This document shows positions 1 through 10,248 of a stretch of DNA of 46,784 nt, piece after piece; the stretch's first letter is position 1; each line of letters starts with the position of its first letter. The DNA lies in assembly GCA_017464815.1 (NCBI GenBank), contig JAFTYI010000048.1, forward strand, positions 1 to 46,784, written 5' to 3'. Source of the stretch: Bacteroidaceae bacterium. Its GTDB lineage: Bacteria > Bacteroidota > Bacteroidia > Bacteroidales > Bacteroidaceae. Made by a program: the position numbers and the translations under genes. The notes under the pieces are model-generated. The model saw only the letters and a list, made by a program, of their open reading frames with translations. It made no database searches and was not told the origin of the DNA.

Positions 1-176
1 CCTCATAGGGGGACTCGCGTTCCTCTTGAAGGAAACGGAAGTTTCTTACTGGGGAAAAACTTTTCCCCTTTGAGAGAGAACTTTGTACCCCTTTACGGGA
101 AACACAGTTTCTCTTGCAGAGACCTGTTTTTCCCTTAAGGGAGCACCGTTTCCTCTTGGAAGAGATGCGGAAATGC
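1..176. repeat. Degenerate 22-bp tandem array, locus 1
   Basis: Writing bases 1-176 as eight rows of 22 gives C in the first column of all eight rows, a pyrimidine-rich start, a purine-rich GGRAA-like middle and a GTTT-like end in most rows. Several rows carry a short palindrome, for example CCCTTTACGGG at 89-99, CTCTTGCAGAG at 111-121, CCCTTAAGGG at 132-141 and CTCTTGGAAGAG at 153-164. The array may begin before the window. It lies upstream of the promoter at 295. No ORF fits it. Its function is unknown; the period of two helical turns with A-tracts could give curved DNA or a binding array, which is inference. Confidence 0.7.
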
Positions 177-294
177 TCCGTTTCTCCTTACAAAGTTATT
201 GAATTGACCAAATACAAACCGTTAAAACTTTGTTAAAACGTATTTTCAAGGTGAAAAATGTATGATTTTTAGACACTCGATTTTGGGAAATGTG

Positions 295-302
295 TATTTT
301 TG
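295..302 (+). promoter_or_regulatory. -7 box of thioesterase promoter
   Basis: TATTTTTG matches the Bacteroidetes -7 consensus TAnnTTTG and lies 27 bp before the ATG at 329. No good -33 TTTG box is seen at the usual 19-21 bp spacing; only a T-run at 266-270 is near. Confidence 0.55.
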
Positions 303-328
303 CACAAAAATAGCCTCATAAGAAGAAT

Positions 329-715
329 ATGACAGACATCAAAGAGTTCTTGAAAAACGACCGCTTTGCTGTGAACGCCGGCATCGAACTGCTGGAAGTG
401 GGTGAAGGACGGGCCACGGCCCGCATGGTGGTGACGAAGGAGCACCTGAACGCGGGCGGTGTGTGCCAAGGCGGGGCGCTGTTCACGCTGGCCGACCTGG
501 CTTGCGCAGCGGTGGCCAACAGCCATGGACAACTGACCTTCTCCATCACGGCCAACATCACCTTCATCCGCTCGGCCAAGGAGGGGGAGACCATCTATGC
601 CGAAGCAACGGAGGTGGTGAACCACCCGCGCGTACCTTATATTATAGTGGAGCTGAAAAACGAAAAAGGCGACCTGTTGGCCGCCTTCACGTCGTCGGGG
701 TATAGGAAGAATTAG
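329..715 (+). CDS. PaaI-type hotdog-fold thioesterase
   Basis: The 128-residue product is the size of single-domain hotdog thioesterases of the PaaI/YdiI (4HBT) group, which hydrolyse acyl-CoA or aryl-CoA thioesters in the cytoplasm. The stretch NAGGVCQGGALFTLADLACA at about residues 41-60 is the family's hallmark segment, where the G-G-x-x-F-x-L-A-D pattern on the central helix forms the active site and dimer interface; most relatives have H-G-G where this protein has C-Q-G-G. The ATG at 329 fits the family N-terminus and sits 27 bp after a TAnnTTTG box. The gene stands alone, so its substrate cannot be inferred from neighbours. Confidence 0.85.
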   Translation: MTDIKEFLKNDRFAVNAGIELLEVGEGRATARMVVTKEHLNAGGVCQGGALFTLADLACAAVANSHGQLTFSITANITFIRSAKEGETIYAEATEVVNHPRVPYIIVELKNEKGDLLAAFTSSGYRKN

Positions 716-754
716 GAGTTATCGCTTCTCACCAAAAGGTGTGCCATAATTAAC

Positions 755-884
755 TTTTTAGACGCAGATAACGCGGATGACGCGGATTTTTTTTATAATC
801 GATTACTGTTGACGATGACTATAGCCATAGTAGCGAAGCGAATCGCCACAGTTAATTCATCCGCGTCATCCGCGTCTAAAAAAT
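755..884. repeat. Inverted-repeat element A (gcggat type)
   Basis: The left arm, starting TTTTTAGACGC, carries three short units ending in GCGGAT; the right arm (about 858-882) is the reverse complement with two units and ends GCGTCTAAAAAA. It lies between the convergent thioesterase and kdtA genes, so it may act as a bidirectional terminator. The sequence left of the arm (TTAACTTTTTAGACGC) is repeated at element C near 24.35 kb, so these are copies of one dispersed family. Confidence 0.75.
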
Positions 885-909
885 GGAATGGAGTCATTTT
901 GATAAACCC

Positions 910-2133
910 TCATTTAAATACAATCGCCTTCAACACCGCATCGGCCGCACCGGCATTGTCGCTGACGTAGCGACCGGCACGGTTGCCACTCTGTGCAAGG
1001 AAGTCGGCATCGGTGAGCAGGCGGTCCATCGTGCGGTTGAAACTTTCGGCATCGGTAATCTCGAATCCGCCGCCTTCGGCCAACAGGGCACGGGCTTCGC
1101 GGAAACGCTGGTTATTGGGGCCAAACAGCACGGGGATGCCATAGACAGCCGCCTCGAGCACGTTGTGGATGCCCACGCCAAAGCCGCCACCCACGTAGGA
1201 GATTTCACCATAGCGGTAGATGGACGACAGGAGTCCGTAGCAATCGATGATGAGGCAATCGGCCTCGGCCACATTCGCCTCGGTGGCTTGGGTGTAGCGC
1301 ACGGCGGGGCGCTTCAGCTTGCCGATGATTTCCGACAGGTGATCGTCGCTCACCACATGGGGGGCGATGATGAGCTTCATCTCGGGATGGCGGTTGAAGT
1401 AGTCGATAAAGAGGTCCTCATCGGGTTGCCATGAACTGCCGGCCACAAGCACATTGGTGCACGTGCCCTTGAAGCGCTCGACCAAGGGGAGCTGCTTGGC
1501 AGCCTGGTTAATCTCCAGCACACGGTCGAAGCGGGTGTCGCCCACCACGGTCACATTGGTGACACCACGCGTGGCCAACAGGCGGCGCGACTCTTCGTTT
1601 TGCACAAAGAAGTGGGTGATGCGGGTGAGCACCTTGTAATACTGCCCGCCGTACCAACGGAAGAAGACCTGGTTGGGACGGAAGATGGAGGAGACACTGT
1701 AGGTGGGGATGCCCCGACGCTGGAGTCCCTTCATGTAGTTCTGCCAAAACTCATACTTGATGAAAAAGGCCATCGACGGACGGGCCAAGTCGAGAAAACG
1801 ACGCACATTGCGCGGTGTGTCGAAGGGAAGATAGCAGACGACGTCGGCTCCCTCGTAGTTCTTGCGCACCTCGTAGCCCGAAGGGGAGAAGAAGGTGAGC
1901 AGAATCTTATACTGAGGATGTTGCCGACGGATGCGCTCCATCAGGGGGCGTCCCTGCTCGAACTCGCCCAACGAGGCGGCATGAAACCACAGATACTGGC
2001 TCTCCTTGTCGATGCCTTGTCGCAGGATGTCGAACACCTGCTTGTGTCCCTTGCGCATCAGCTTGACCTTTTTGCTGAAAAGGCCTACGAACTTGACGGC
2101 CAGGAGGTAGAGGTAAATGGCTAAGTTATACAT
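910..2133 (-). CDS. waaA: 3-deoxy-D-manno-octulosonic acid (Kdo) transferase
   Basis: The 407-residue protein matches WaaA/KdtA, the GT30 inner-membrane-associated enzyme that transfers Kdo from CMP-Kdo to lipid A precursor. An N-terminal hydrophobic anchor (YNLAIYLYLLAVKF) is followed by the N-domain with the conserved FHAASLGEFEQGRPL segment, whose glutamate is the catalytic base in the family, and by the nucleotide-sugar domain with SYVGGGFGVGIHNVLE. An in-frame TTG at 2157 would overlap gltX; the ATG at 2133, 17 bp after the gltX stop, gives the usual N-terminus. It is the second gene of a gltX-waaA transcription unit. Its pathway links to the isomerase at 28256, which makes the first Kdo precursor. 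Confidence 0.93.
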   Translation of the reverse strand: MYNLAIYLYLLAVKFVGLFSKKVKLMRKGHKQVFDILRQGIDKESQYLWFHAASLGEFEQGRPLMERIRRQHPQYKILLTFFSPSGYEVRKNYEGADVVCYLPFDTPRNVRRFLDLARPSMAFFIKYEFWQNYMKGLQRRGIPTYSVSSIFRPNQVFFRWYGGQYYKVLTRITHFFVQNEESRRLLATRGVTNVTVVGDTRFDRVLEINQAAKQLPLVERFKGTCTNVLVAGSSWQPDEDLFIDYFNRHPEMKLIIAPHVVSDDHLSEIIGKLKRPAVRYTQATEANVAEADCLIIDCYGLLSSIYRYGEISYVGGGFGVGIHNVLEAAVYGIPVLFGPNNQRFREARALLAEGGGFEITDAESFNRTMDRLLTDADFLAQSGNRAGRYVSDNAGAADAVLKAIVFK

Positions 2134-2149
2134 CTTTGTTAATTCTAAA

Positions 2150-3712
2150 TTAAGCAAGCGCTTCTACGGCTTTGCGCATACGACGGACGGTCTCCTCTTT
2201 GCCGAGGAATGCGGCCAATTCGTACATATCGGGACCTTGACCGGTGCCAACGAGGCATACGCGCCAAGGGTTCCAAGGTTTCTTCTCTCCGGCTTCGGCC
2301 CAAGCATCTACGGTTTGCTTCAGCGAGTCGATGGAAAAGTCGGTCAAGCCTTCGAGCAGGTCGGCCAGTTCGGTCATCTCGGCGGCAGTGCCCTCCTTCC
2401 AGTTCTTGCGGATGAACTTGTCGCCCTCCTTGTCATACGCTTGAGGAGCGATGAAGAAGAAGTCGCAAAGCGGCCACAGGTCGCTGACGAAGCTGACGTT
2501 GCGTTTCTTCTTGTTGCCCAACTTGTCGGTGTATTCAACAACCTTTTGCTTCATCATGGCCACCACCTGTGCTTCGCGCTCGGGAGTCGATTCGATACCA
2601 TTGGCACGGAGAATCTTGTCGAACTCGGGTGCCCAATCGATGTCGGCCTGACGGAGCAGGTACTGGTGGTTGAACCAGATGCCTTTCACATAGTCGAAGC
2701 GTGCGCCGCTCTTGGAGCACTTGCTGAGGTCGAAGAGGTTGACCATCTCGTCGAGCGACATGATTTCCTGGTCGTTGCCGGGATTCCATCCGAGCAGCGC
2801 CAAGAAGTTGATGACGGCCTCGGGCAAGTAGCCAGCCTCGCGGTATCCCGAAGAGACTTCGCCCGTCTTGGGGTCGTGCCACTCAAGGGGGAAGACGGGG
2901 AAACCGAGTTTGTCACCATCGCGCTTGGAGAGCTTGCCGTTACCCTCGGGCTTGAGCAGGAGGGGCAGGTGGGCAAAGCGGGGCATGGTGTCCTCCCAAC
3001 CGAACGCACGGTAAAGCAACACATGCAGGGGAGCCGAGGGGAGCCACTCTTCGCCACGGATGACGTGAGAAACCTCCATCAGGTGGTCATCGACAATGTT
3101 GGCCAAGTGGTAGGTGGGAAGTTCGTCGGCCGACTTGTAGAGCACCTTATCGTCGAGGATGGACGAGTTGATGACTACGTCGCCACGGATGAGGTCGTCC
3201 ACGTGTACCTCCTCGCCCGGTTGGATAAGGAAACGGACTACGTACTGGTGACCTTCGGCCAACAGGCGCTCAACCTCCTCCTTGGTCAAAGCCAGGGAGT
3301 TGCGCATCGACATGCGGGTGGAGGCGTCGTACTGGAAGTTCTGCACTTCGGCACGCTTGGCGTCCAACTCCTCGGGAGTGTCGAAAGCCATATAAGCCTT
3401 GCCGGCATCCAGCAACACCTTGACATATTGCTTGTAGATGTCGCGGCGTTCGCTCTGGCGATAGGGACCATAGTTGCCACCGAAGCTGACTCCTTCGTCG
3501 AACTTGATGCCAAGCCACTTGAATGATTCGATGATGTACTCTTCGGCACCGGGTACGAAACGGTTGGAGTCGGTGTCCTCGATGCGGAAGATGAATTCTC
3601 CGCCATGCTGGCGGGCAAACAAATAGTTATATAACGCCGTGCGTACACCTCCAATGTGCAACGCACCAGTAGGGCTCGGGGCAAAACGCACCCGGACTTT
3701 TCTCTCTGTCAT
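2150..3712 (-). CDS. gltX: Glutamyl-tRNA synthetase
   Basis: The product of 520 residues is a class I synthetase that charges tRNA-Glu. The HIGH-type signature ALHIGG lies at residues 17-22 and the KMSKS counterpart is KLSKRDG in the middle third. The ORF stays open to 3802 upstream, but ATG 3712, giving [16 protein letters not shown], is the canonical start and follows a strong promoter by 26 bp. The C-terminal anticodon-binding domain ends just before waaA, with which it is probably cotranscribed. Length is normal for Bacteroidetes GltX, which is somewhat longer than the E. coli enzyme. Confidence 0.95.
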   Translation of the reverse strand: MTERKVRVRFAPSPTGALHIGGVRTALYNYLFARQHGGEFIFRIEDTDSNRFVPGAEEYIIESFKWLGIKFDEGVSFGGNYGPYRQSERRDIYKQYVKVLLDAGKAYMAFDTPEELDAKRAEVQNFQYDASTRMSMRNSLALTKEEVERLLAEGHQYVVRFLIQPGEEVHVDDLIRGDVVINSSILDDKVLYKSADELPTYHLANIVDDHLMEVSHVIRGEEWLPSAPLHVLLYRAFGWEDTMPRFAHLPLLLKPEGNGKLSKRDGDKLGFPVFPLEWHDPKTGEVSSGYREAGYLPEAVINFLALLGWNPGNDQEIMSLDEMVNLFDLSKCSKSGARFDYVKGIWFNHQYLLRQADIDWAPEFDKILRANGIESTPEREAQVVAMMKQKVVEYTDKLGNKKKRNVSFVSDLWPLCDFFFIAPQAYDKEGDKFIRKNWKEGTAAEMTELADLLEGLTDFSIDSLKQTVDAWAEAGEKKPWNPWRVCLVGTGQGPDMYELAAFLGKEETVRRMRKAVEALA

Positions 3713-3737
3713 ATCCAAATAATGTATAATTTTTCGG

Positions 3738-3770
3738 CAAAAATACGTCTTTTTCCTGAAATACAGCAAA
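3738..3770 (-). promoter_or_regulatory. gltX-waaA promoter
   Basis: On the minus strand TTTG (3770-3767), a 21-bp spacer and TATTTTTG (3745-3738) reproduce the Bacteroidetes -33/-7 consensus. The -7 box is about 26 bp upstream of the gltX ATG. Confidence 0.75.
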
Positions 3771-3870
3771 AAAACAGGCAGAAGTAATCGTTTCGAAGGC
3801 AAAAAGAGGGGTCTCTATTGTTTTTTTTTGTACTTTAGCCCCGTTATTCACCTTTACACCCGTAAAAAGC

Positions 3871-5949
3871 ATGAGCAGATATAACAATCGTCACCCCCTG
3901 ACCCGCGCCGGCCTGTTGTACCGGATAGGACTCGCATCGGTCGCCATAGCGCTTATCGTCTACTTTCTCCCACGTGAGCAAAGCTACACCTACCAATTTG
4001 AGTTGGACCGTCCCTGGAAATACGGCCAACTGATAGCCTCGTTTGACTTCCCCATCTACAAGGACGAGGCGGTGGTGAAGCAGGAGCAGGACAGTGTGAT
4101 GAAGCAGTTTCACCCCTACTTTGTCAAGGACAACCAAGTGGGCAAGAGCCAGCAAAGAAAGCTGCGCGAGGTGTACACACAAGGTTCGTTGAAGGAGACG
4201 CTGGACAACCTGACGGGAGGAGGCGGTGAGAGGTACTACAACCACATCATGCGCACACTGGGGGAGATCTATGAACGGGGCATCATCGACACACACGACC
4301 TGTTGAAGCTGAAGGAAGACAGCACACAAGCCATCATGCTGACCGAAAACAACACGGCCCGCCCCGTGAAGACAAGCGCCCTGCTGACGGTGAAGGAGGC
4401 CTACAAGGAGCTGACCCACGCCGACACGGCACGATACAACCTGCACACGATGCAGCAGTGCAACCTGCAGGATTATCTGGTGGCAAACCTCACCTATGAC
4501 AAGGAGAAATCACAAGCTGCCGAGCTGGAGCTGCTCTCCACCGTGTCGTGGAGTAGCGGCATGGTCATCAACGGCACCAAGATTATCGACCGGGGAGAAA
4601 TCATCAACAAACAGACCTACGACATCCTGCAATCGCTGAGCAAAGAGCTGGACAAGCGTCGGGAGACCACGACACAGAAGCGGCTGACACTGGCCGGACA
4701 GGTGTTGTTCGTTGCCATCCTGATGGCCTGCTTCATCCTGTATCTCGACCTTTTCCGCCGCGACTACTACGAGCGCAAGCGCACCATCCTGTTGCTGATG
4801 GGGCTCATCGTGTTCTTCCCCATCGTCACGTCGCTGATGATGACACACAACGTCCTGAACGTCTACCTCATCCCCTTTGCCATGCTCCCCATCATCGTGA
4901 GGGTGTTCATGGATTCGCGCACGGCCTTTATGGCAAACGTCACCATGCTGCTGCTCTGCTCCATCGTACTCCGCTACCCCTATGAGTTTCTGCTCGTGCA
5001 ATTCATTGGCGGATTGGTGGGCATCTACAGCTTGCGCGAATTGTCGCAACGCTCGCAACTGGTGAGGGCTGCCCTGCAAGTGACACTCTCGATGATGCTC
5101 GTCTACTTTGCCTACGAACTCATCCACACCAATGACCTTACGAAGCTCGACACGAGCATGTACATTTCACTGGTAATCAATGGCATCCTGCTACTCTTCA
5201 CCTATCCGCTGTTGTTTGTGCTGGAGAAAGCGTTCGGATTCACCAGCAATGTGACGTTGGTGGAGCTGTCCAACATCAACACTCCGCTCTTGCGCAAAAT
5301 GTCGGAGGTGGCGCCGGGCACTTTCCAACACTCGTTGCAAGTGGCCAACCTGGCCGCTGAAGCTGCCCGCGAGATTGGGGCCAACAGCCAGCTGGTGCGT
5401 ACGGGAGCACTCTATCACGACATCGGCAAGATTGAGAACCCCGTTTTCTTCACCGAAAACCAGTCGGGCGTGAATCCGCATAAGACACTCGACTTCGCCG
5501 AGAGTGCGCACATCATCATCAACCACGTGACCGACGGACTGAAGCTGGCCGACAAGCACGACCTGCCCGCCGTGATACGCAACTTCATCCGCAGCCACCA
5601 CGGAGTGGGTATGACCAAATACTTCTACATCTCTGAACAGAATGCCCACCCCGACGAAGAGGTGGACAAGAGCCTGTTCACCTACCCCGGCCCGAACCCC
5701 GCCACACAAGAGGAGGCCATCCTGATGATGGCCGATGCCGTGGAGGCCGCCTCGCGCAGCCTTCCGGAGTACACCGAGGAGAGCATCAGCAACCTGGTTG
5801 ACAGACTCATCGACACCCAAGTGGCCGACGGTGCCTTCCGCCAATGTACCATCACCTTCCGCGACATCGAAACGGCAAAGAGCGTCTTCAAGGAGAAACT
5901 GAAAACCGTCTATCACACACGCATCAGTTATCCGGAGTTGAAGAAATAA
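3871..5949 (+). CDS. PgpH-like 7TM-HD (HDIG) phosphodiesterase
   Basis: The 692-residue protein has the architecture of 7TMR-HD proteins: an N-terminal membrane segment (about residues 12-31), an extracytoplasmic 7TMR-HDED region, a block of membrane helices from about 275 to 460, and a cytoplasmic HD domain with HDIG at 516-519 preceded by QHSLQVANLAAEA and followed by IRSHHGVG metal-binding histidines. PgpH of Firmicutes with this architecture hydrolyses cyclic di-AMP; applying that to this protein is inference from the family. The gene diverges from gltX with a near-consensus TACTTTAG just upstream, and priA follows 55 bp downstream on the same strand. Confidence 0.9.
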   Translation: MSRYNNRHPLTRAGLLYRIGLASVAIALIVYFLPREQSYTYQFELDRPWKYGQLIASFDFPIYKDEAVVKQEQDSVMKQFHPYFVKDNQVGKSQQRKLREVYTQGSLKETLDNLTGGGGERYYNHIMRTLGEIYERGIIDTHDLLKLKEDSTQAIMLTENNTARPVKTSALLTVKEAYKELTHADTARYNLHTMQQCNLQDYLVANLTYDKEKSQAAELELLSTVSWSSGMVINGTKIIDRGEIINKQTYDILQSLSKELDKRRETTTQKRLTLAGQVLFVAILMACFILYLDLFRRDYYERKRTILLLMGLIVFFPIVTSLMMTHNVLNVYLIPFAMLPIIVRVFMDSRTAFMANVTMLLLCSIVLRYPYEFLLVQFIGGLVGIYSLRELSQRSQLVRAALQVTLSMMLVYFAYELIHTNDLTKLDTSMYISLVINGILLLFTYPLLFVLEKAFGFTSNVTLVELSNINTPLLRKMSEVAPGTFQHSLQVANLAAEAAREIGANSQLVRTGALYHDIGKIENPVFFTENQSGVNPHKTLDFAESAHIIINHVTDGLKLADKHDLPAVIRNFIRSHHGVGMTKYFYISEQNAHPDEEVDKSLFTYPGPNPATQEEAILMMADAVEAASRSLPEYTEESISNLVDRLIDTQVADGAFRQCTITFRDIETAKSVFKEKLKTVYHTRISYPELKK

Positions 5950-5952
5950 AAG

Positions 5953-6058
5953 GACCCAACCCGACCCTCCCTCTAGGGAGGGAGAAAAGAGACACTCAAA
6001 ATCAATGAATAAATCAAGCATTTCGTCTCCCTCCCTAGAGGGAGGGTCGGGGTGGGTC
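5953..6058. repeat. Nested palindromic element spanning the priA start
   Basis: Two arms of about 32 bases (5953-5984 and 6027-6058) are inverted copies with one clear mismatch. Each arm also contains its own perfect palindrome CCCTCCCTCTAGGGAGGG. The right arm is in frame within priA and encodes [11 protein letters not shown]; the ATG of priA lies in the loop between the arms. The same CTCCCTC/GAGGGAG motif type recurs in the element at 30421-30695. Confidence 0.8.
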
Positions 6059-8482
6059 TACGCCGACGTCATTGTCCCCCTCCCCTTAGCCAACAGCTAC
6101 ACCTACCGCCTGCCCTCGGAAATGGCCAGCAGGGTGGAGGTGGGTAGTCGCGTGGTTGTGCCATTCGGACAAAAGCGATACTACACGGCCATCGTCATCC
6201 GCCTGCACGACACACCGCCCGAAGGGGGATACGAGATAAAGAGTGTCGCCGAGGTGCTGGACTCCCACCCCATCGTCCTGCACAACCAGTTGGACTTCTG
6301 GCAATGGATAGCCGACTACTACCTCTGCACCTTGGGCGACGTCTACAAGGCGGCGCTCCCCTCGGGCATGAAGCTGGAGAGCGAAACACGCGTCGAATTG
6401 AACCCCGATTTTTCCCCAACGGAGGAGAAATTTCTCCCCAACGAGGAAAAAATATTTTCCCTGTTGGCCGACAAAAAGGAGCGCACCGTTGCCCAAATCG
6501 AAAAGGAGACGGGGGTGAAAAATGCCCTGCCCGCCATCAACACCCTGCTTGGCAAAGAGGCCATCTTTGTGAAGGAGGAGGTGAAGCGCACTTACAAGCC
6601 GAAGACGGAGACACGCATCCGATTACGAATAAAGGAGTGGATGAGTAGAGGAGACACACTCAAGCGTGCTCCCAAGCAACAACAACTGCTGATGAGCTTC
6701 ATCGACATGAAAGCCGAGTCGGTGAGCAAACGGGAGCTGCTGGCCACGTCGGGTGCCTCGCCGGCTGTGCTTGCCCAACTGATTGACAAGGGCATTCTTG
6801 AGCAGTTCACCCACGAAATAGGCCGGTTGGAGAAGAACGACACGACGGCAACCGCCCCCCTGAATCCCCTGAACCCTCATCAGCAGGAGGCGTTCAACCG
6901 CATCAACGAATGCTTTGGGCAGAAGAACATCTGCCTGCTTCACGGTGTGACCTCCAGCGGAAAGACAGAGATTTACATCCACCTCATCCAACAGGCGCTA
7001 CAAGCTGGCAAGCAGGTGCTCTATCTGCTACCCGAAATTGCCCTGACGACACAGATAACCGAACGCCTGAAGCGCGTCTTCGGCGCACGCTTGGGCGTCT
7101 ACCATTCGAAATTCCCCGACGAGGAGCGGGTGGAGATTTGGCAAAAACAGCTCTCGGACGAAAGCTACGACATCATCTTGGGCGTGCGCTCATCGGTGTT
7201 TCTGCCGTTCAACAACTTAGGACTCATCATCGTGGACGAGGAGCACGAAAACACCTATAAGCAACAAGACCCCGCGCCGCGCTACCACGCCCGCAACGCC
7301 GCCATAGTGCTGGCCTCCAAGCTGAAGGCCAAGGTGCTGCTGGGCACAGCCACACCCAGCATTGAGAGCTACTACAACGCCCTGACGGGCAAATATGGCC
7401 TCGTCGCCCTCGCCCACCGCCACCAGGCCATCCGTCTGCCTCAGATTGAGGTGGTGGACATAGCCGAGCTGAACCGCAAACGGCGCATGAACGGCCCCTT
7501 CTCGCCCACCCTGCTCGGCTACATGCGCCAGGCACTCGAGCAAGGCGAACAGATTATCCTCTTCCAAAACCGACGCGGCTTTGCCCCCATGGTGGAGTGC
7601 AAGACGTGTGGATGGGTGCCGCGATGCAAGAATTGCGACGTCAGCCTGACCTACCACCGTGGCCTTGGGCAGCTGACCTGCCACTATTGCGGCTACACCT
7701 ACCAGATTCCCTCGCGTTGCCCCGCCTGCGAGAGTGAAGACATCCGCCACCGCGGCTTCGGCACCGAACGCATTGAGGAGAGCATCCAACAGATTTTCCC
7801 CGAAGCCCGCGTTGCCCGTATGGACCTCGACACCACGCGCACCCGGGCAGCCTACGAACGCATCATCCACGACTTCCAGCGCCACGAGACGGACATCCTC
7901 ATCGGCACACAGATGGTGTCGAAGGGGCTCGACTTCGAGCATGTCAGCGTGGTGGGCATACTGGACGCCGACACGATGATGAATTTCCCCGACTTCCGCT
8001 CACACGAACGGGCCTTCCAACTGATGGCACAGGTGGCCGGACGCGCCGGACGCAAACACAAGCAGGGACTGGTGGTGTTGCAGACACGCAGCAAGGATGC
8101 GCCCGTCATCCATCAGGTGGTGGCCAACGACTATGCCGCCCTCTACGACGACCAACTGGCCGAGCGCCTGCTCTTCCGCTATCCGCCCTACTACCGGCTG
8201 ATGTATATCTACATGAAGCACCGCCAGGCCGAGGTGGTGGACACGCTGGCCGAGGAGATGGCCACCCGCCTGCGCACGGTCTTCGGCGAACGCATCCTGG
8301 GTCCCGATGCACCACCCATCGCCCGTGTGCAGACACTCTTTATCCGCAAGGTCATCCTGAAGATTGAGACCTCTGCCTCGCTCGCCAAGGTGCGCCAACA
8401 ATTACTGCTCATCCGCCAACAGATGCTGGCCGACCCGCGCTTCCGCTCGTGCATCATCTACTTCGACGTGGACCCCTGCTAA
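6005..8482 (+). CDS. priA: Primosomal replication restart helicase PriA
   Basis: The 825-residue protein is the SF2 helicase that reloads the replisome at stalled forks. It shows the N-terminal DNA-binding domain beginning [19 protein letters not shown], Walker [10 protein letters not shown] at about 314-322, the DEEH box at 411-414, a two-zinc module with eight cysteines at about 532-575 (CKTCG, CKNC, CHYC, CPAC pairs) and helicase C motifs ending QVAGRAGR. Normal PriA starts almost at YADVI; here about 18 residues precede it and residues about 8-18 are translated from a palindromic repeat arm. No later ATG, GTG or TTG start precedes the conserved region, so the extension appears genuine. 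Confidence 0.95.
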   Translation: MNKSSISSPSLEGGSGWVYADVIVPLPLANSYTYRLPSEMASRVEVGSRVVVPFGQKRYYTAIVIRLHDTPPEGGYEIKSVAEVLDSHPIVLHNQLDFWQWIADYYLCTLGDVYKAALPSGMKLESETRVELNPDFSPTEEKFLPNEEKIFSLLADKKERTVAQIEKETGVKNALPAINTLLGKEAIFVKEEVKRTYKPKTETRIRLRIKEWMSRGDTLKRAPKQQQLLMSFIDMKAESVSKRELLATSGASPAVLAQLIDKGILEQFTHEIGRLEKNDTTATAPLNPLNPHQQEAFNRINECFGQKNICLLHGVTSSGKTEIYIHLIQQALQAGKQVLYLLPEIALTTQITERLKRVFGARLGVYHSKFPDEERVEIWQKQLSDESYDIILGVRSSVFLPFNNLGLIIVDEEHENTYKQQDPAPRYHARNAAIVLASKLKAKVLLGTATPSIESYYNALTGKYGLVALAHRHQAIRLPQIEVVDIAELNRKRRMNGPFSPTLLGYMRQALEQGEQIILFQNRRGFAPMVECKTCGWVPRCKNCDVSLTYHRGLGQLTCHYCGYTYQIPSRCPACESEDIRHRGFGTERIEESIQQIFPEARVARMDLDTTRTRAAYERIIHDFQRHETDILIGTQMVSKGLDFEHVSVVGILDADTMMNFPDFRSHERAFQLMAQVAGRAGRKHKQGLVVLQTRSKDAPVIHQVVANDYAALYDDQLAERLLFRYPPYYRLMYIYMKHRQAEVVDTLAEEMATRLRTVFGERILGPDAPPIARVQTLFIRKVILKIETSASLAKVRQQLLLIRQQMLADPRFRSCIIYFDVDPC

Positions 8483-8503
8483 GAAAGAGTTTGGTGAATA
8501 TTT

Positions 8504-8534
8504 TTTGTCAGCTCACAGATTTTACGTACTTTTG
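8504..8534 (+). promoter_or_regulatory. cysS promoter
   Basis: TTTG at 8504-8507, a 19-bp spacer and TACTTTTG at 8527-8534 match the Bacteroidetes consensus. The -7 box lies 30 bp before the cysS ATG and just after the priA stop. Confidence 0.75.
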
Positions 8535-8564
8535 CACCCATTATATATAAAACAAGGAAAGATT

Positions 8565-10043
8565 ATGGAACAGACACTTCTCATCTATAACACCCTGAAG
8601 CGCCAGAAAGAGGCCTTCAAACCCCTGCATGCACCGCATGTGGGCATGTATGTGTGCGGCCCCACGGTGTATGGCGACGCCCACCTCGGCCACGCCCGCC
8701 CGGCCATCACGTTCGACATCCTTTACCGCTACCTTACCCACCTGGGCTATAAGGTGCGCTACGTGCGCAACATCACCGACGTGGGCCACCTGGAGCACGA
8801 TGCCGACGAGGGCGAGGACAAGATTGCCAAGAAGGCGCGCCTGGAGCAACTGGAGCCGATGGAGGTGGTGCAGCACTATCTGAACCGCTACCACAAGGCG
8901 ATGGAGGCACTGAACGTGCTCCCGCCCAGCATTGAGCCGCATGCCTCGGGACACATCATGGAGCAGATTGCTCTGGTGCAGGAGATTCTGGACAACGGCT
9001 ACGCCTACGAAAGCCGCGGCTCGGTTTACTTCGACGTGGCAAAATATAACCAAGACCACCACTACGGCAAGCTCTCGGGACGCAACCTCGACGACGTGCT
9101 GAACACCACGCGAGAGCTGGACGGACAGGACGAAAAGCGCAACCCTGCCGACTTTGCCCTGTGGAAATGTGCGCAACCCGAGCACATCATGCGCTGGCCC
9201 AGCCCCTGGAGCGACGGTTTCCCCGGATGGCACTGTGAATGCACGGCCATGGGACGCAAGTACCTGGGCAACCACTTCGACATTCACGGTGGTGGCATGG
9301 ACCTCGTCTTCCCCCACCACGAATGTGAGATTGCACAGAGCGTGGCCAGCCAGGGCGACGACATGGTGCGCTACTGGATGCACAACAACATGATAACCAT
9401 CAACGGACAGAAGATGGGCAAGTCGTACAACAACTTCATCAACCTGAGCGAGTTCTTCGCCGGCTCACACCCGCTCTTGGAGCAGGCTTACAGCCCCATG
9501 ACCATCCGCTTCTTCATCCTGCAGGCCCACTATCGCAGCACGGTGGACTTCGGCAACGAGGCCCTGCAAGCCAGCGAGAAGGGACTGGCCCGACTGATGG
9601 AGGCCGTGGGAAACCTCGACCGCTTGCAACCTGCCACCACCAGCACCATCGATGTGAAGCAGTTGCGCCAAAAATGCTACGAGGCGATGAACGACGACCT
9701 GAACACGCCCATCGTCATCTCGCACCTGTTCGACGCCTGCCGCATCGTCAACACCGTGCTCGACAAGAAGGCAACTCTCACGGCCGAGGACTTGGACGAA
9801 CTGAAGAGCCTGTTCCACACCTTCCTCTTCGACATCCTCGGTTTGAAGGAAGAGAAGGGCGACGGCGACGGCCGACGCGAAGAGGCATTCGGCAAGGTGG
9901 TGGACATGCTGCTGGAGCAGCGCATGAAGGCCAAGGCCGCCAAAGACTGGGCGACAAGCGACCTCATCCGCGACCAACTTACCGCCCTTGGCTTTGAAAT
10001 CAAAGACACCAAAGACGGATTCAGCTGGAAACTGAACGTATAA
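8565..10043 (+). CDS. cysS: Cysteinyl-tRNA synthetase
   Basis: The 492-residue class I synthetase charges tRNA-Cys. Zinc ligands are present in [19 protein letters not shown] and PHHECEIAQ; the HIGH counterpart is AHLGHARP near residues 39-46 and the KMSKS counterpart is KMGKS at 283-287. The G in KMGKS replaces the usual S, which I regard as a tolerated lineage variant. The frame is open upstream to 8364, inside priA, but ATG 8565 has its own promoter and the standard N-terminus. A hairpin terminator follows immediately. Confidence 0.95.
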   Translation: MEQTLLIYNTLKRQKEAFKPLHAPHVGMYVCGPTVYGDAHLGHARPAITFDILYRYLTHLGYKVRYVRNITDVGHLEHDADEGEDKIAKKARLEQLEPMEVVQHYLNRYHKAMEALNVLPPSIEPHASGHIMEQIALVQEILDNGYAYESRGSVYFDVAKYNQDHHYGKLSGRNLDDVLNTTRELDGQDEKRNPADFALWKCAQPEHIMRWPSPWSDGFPGWHCECTAMGRKYLGNHFDIHGGGMDLVFPHHECEIAQSVASQGDDMVRYWMHNNMITINGQKMGKSYNNFINLSEFFAGSHPLLEQAYSPMTIRFFILQAHYRSTVDFGNEALQASEKGLARLMEAVGNLDRLQPATTSTIDVKQLRQKCYEAMNDDLNTPIVISHLFDACRIVNTVLDKKATLTAEDLDELKSLFHTFLFDILGLKEEKGDGDGRREEAFGKVVDMLLEQRMKAKAAKDWATSDLIRDQLTALGFEIKDTKDGFSWKLNV

Positions 10044-10049
10044 GAAAAT

Positions 10050-10080
10050 TACCAGTACCCGTTAAAACTGGTATTTCCTT
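10050..10080 (+). terminator. cysS terminator hairpin
   Basis: TACCAGT (10050-10056) pairs with ACTGGTA (10067-10073), followed by a T-rich tract, beginning 6 bases after the cysS stop. Confidence 0.65.
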
Positions 10081-10118
10081 TTGTTTTGTGAGCAAACCAT
10101 TTATAATCAACCTGTTAA

Positions 10119-10180
10119 ACCCCACGCGTGGGGTCCGATTGGCATCTACGAAAAGGGCCTGAAACGACTGTTTCAGGCCT
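10119..10180. other. Two strong intergenic hairpins between cysS and GH43
   Basis: CCCCACGCGTGGGG is a perfect 14-base palindrome at about 10121-10134. Further on GGCCTGAAAC (10156-10165) pairs perfectly with GTTTCAGGCC (10170-10179) around a GACT loop. They lie between convergent genes and may terminate transcription from either side; a small structured RNA is also possible but not supported by more than the folding. Confidence 0.5.
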
Positions 10181-10248
10181 TCAATCTGTAAGATATTATG
10201 ATTAATATTCTATAGATATTAAAAAGATAAAGCTGAATTAGCGGAGCT

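Noticed and set aside
2117-3526. 469-codon open frame opposite gltX
   Set aside because: It is antisense to a clear synthetase, has no recognisable domain and low-complexity V/L/E-rich composition from G+C-rich codons of the real gene.
8364-8564. Earlier start for cysS
   Set aside because: The extension lies inside priA and lacks homology; a promoter precedes ATG 8565.
10119-10180. tRNA gene
   Set aside because: The strong hairpin has no acceptor stem, TTC loop or CCA-like end arrangement.
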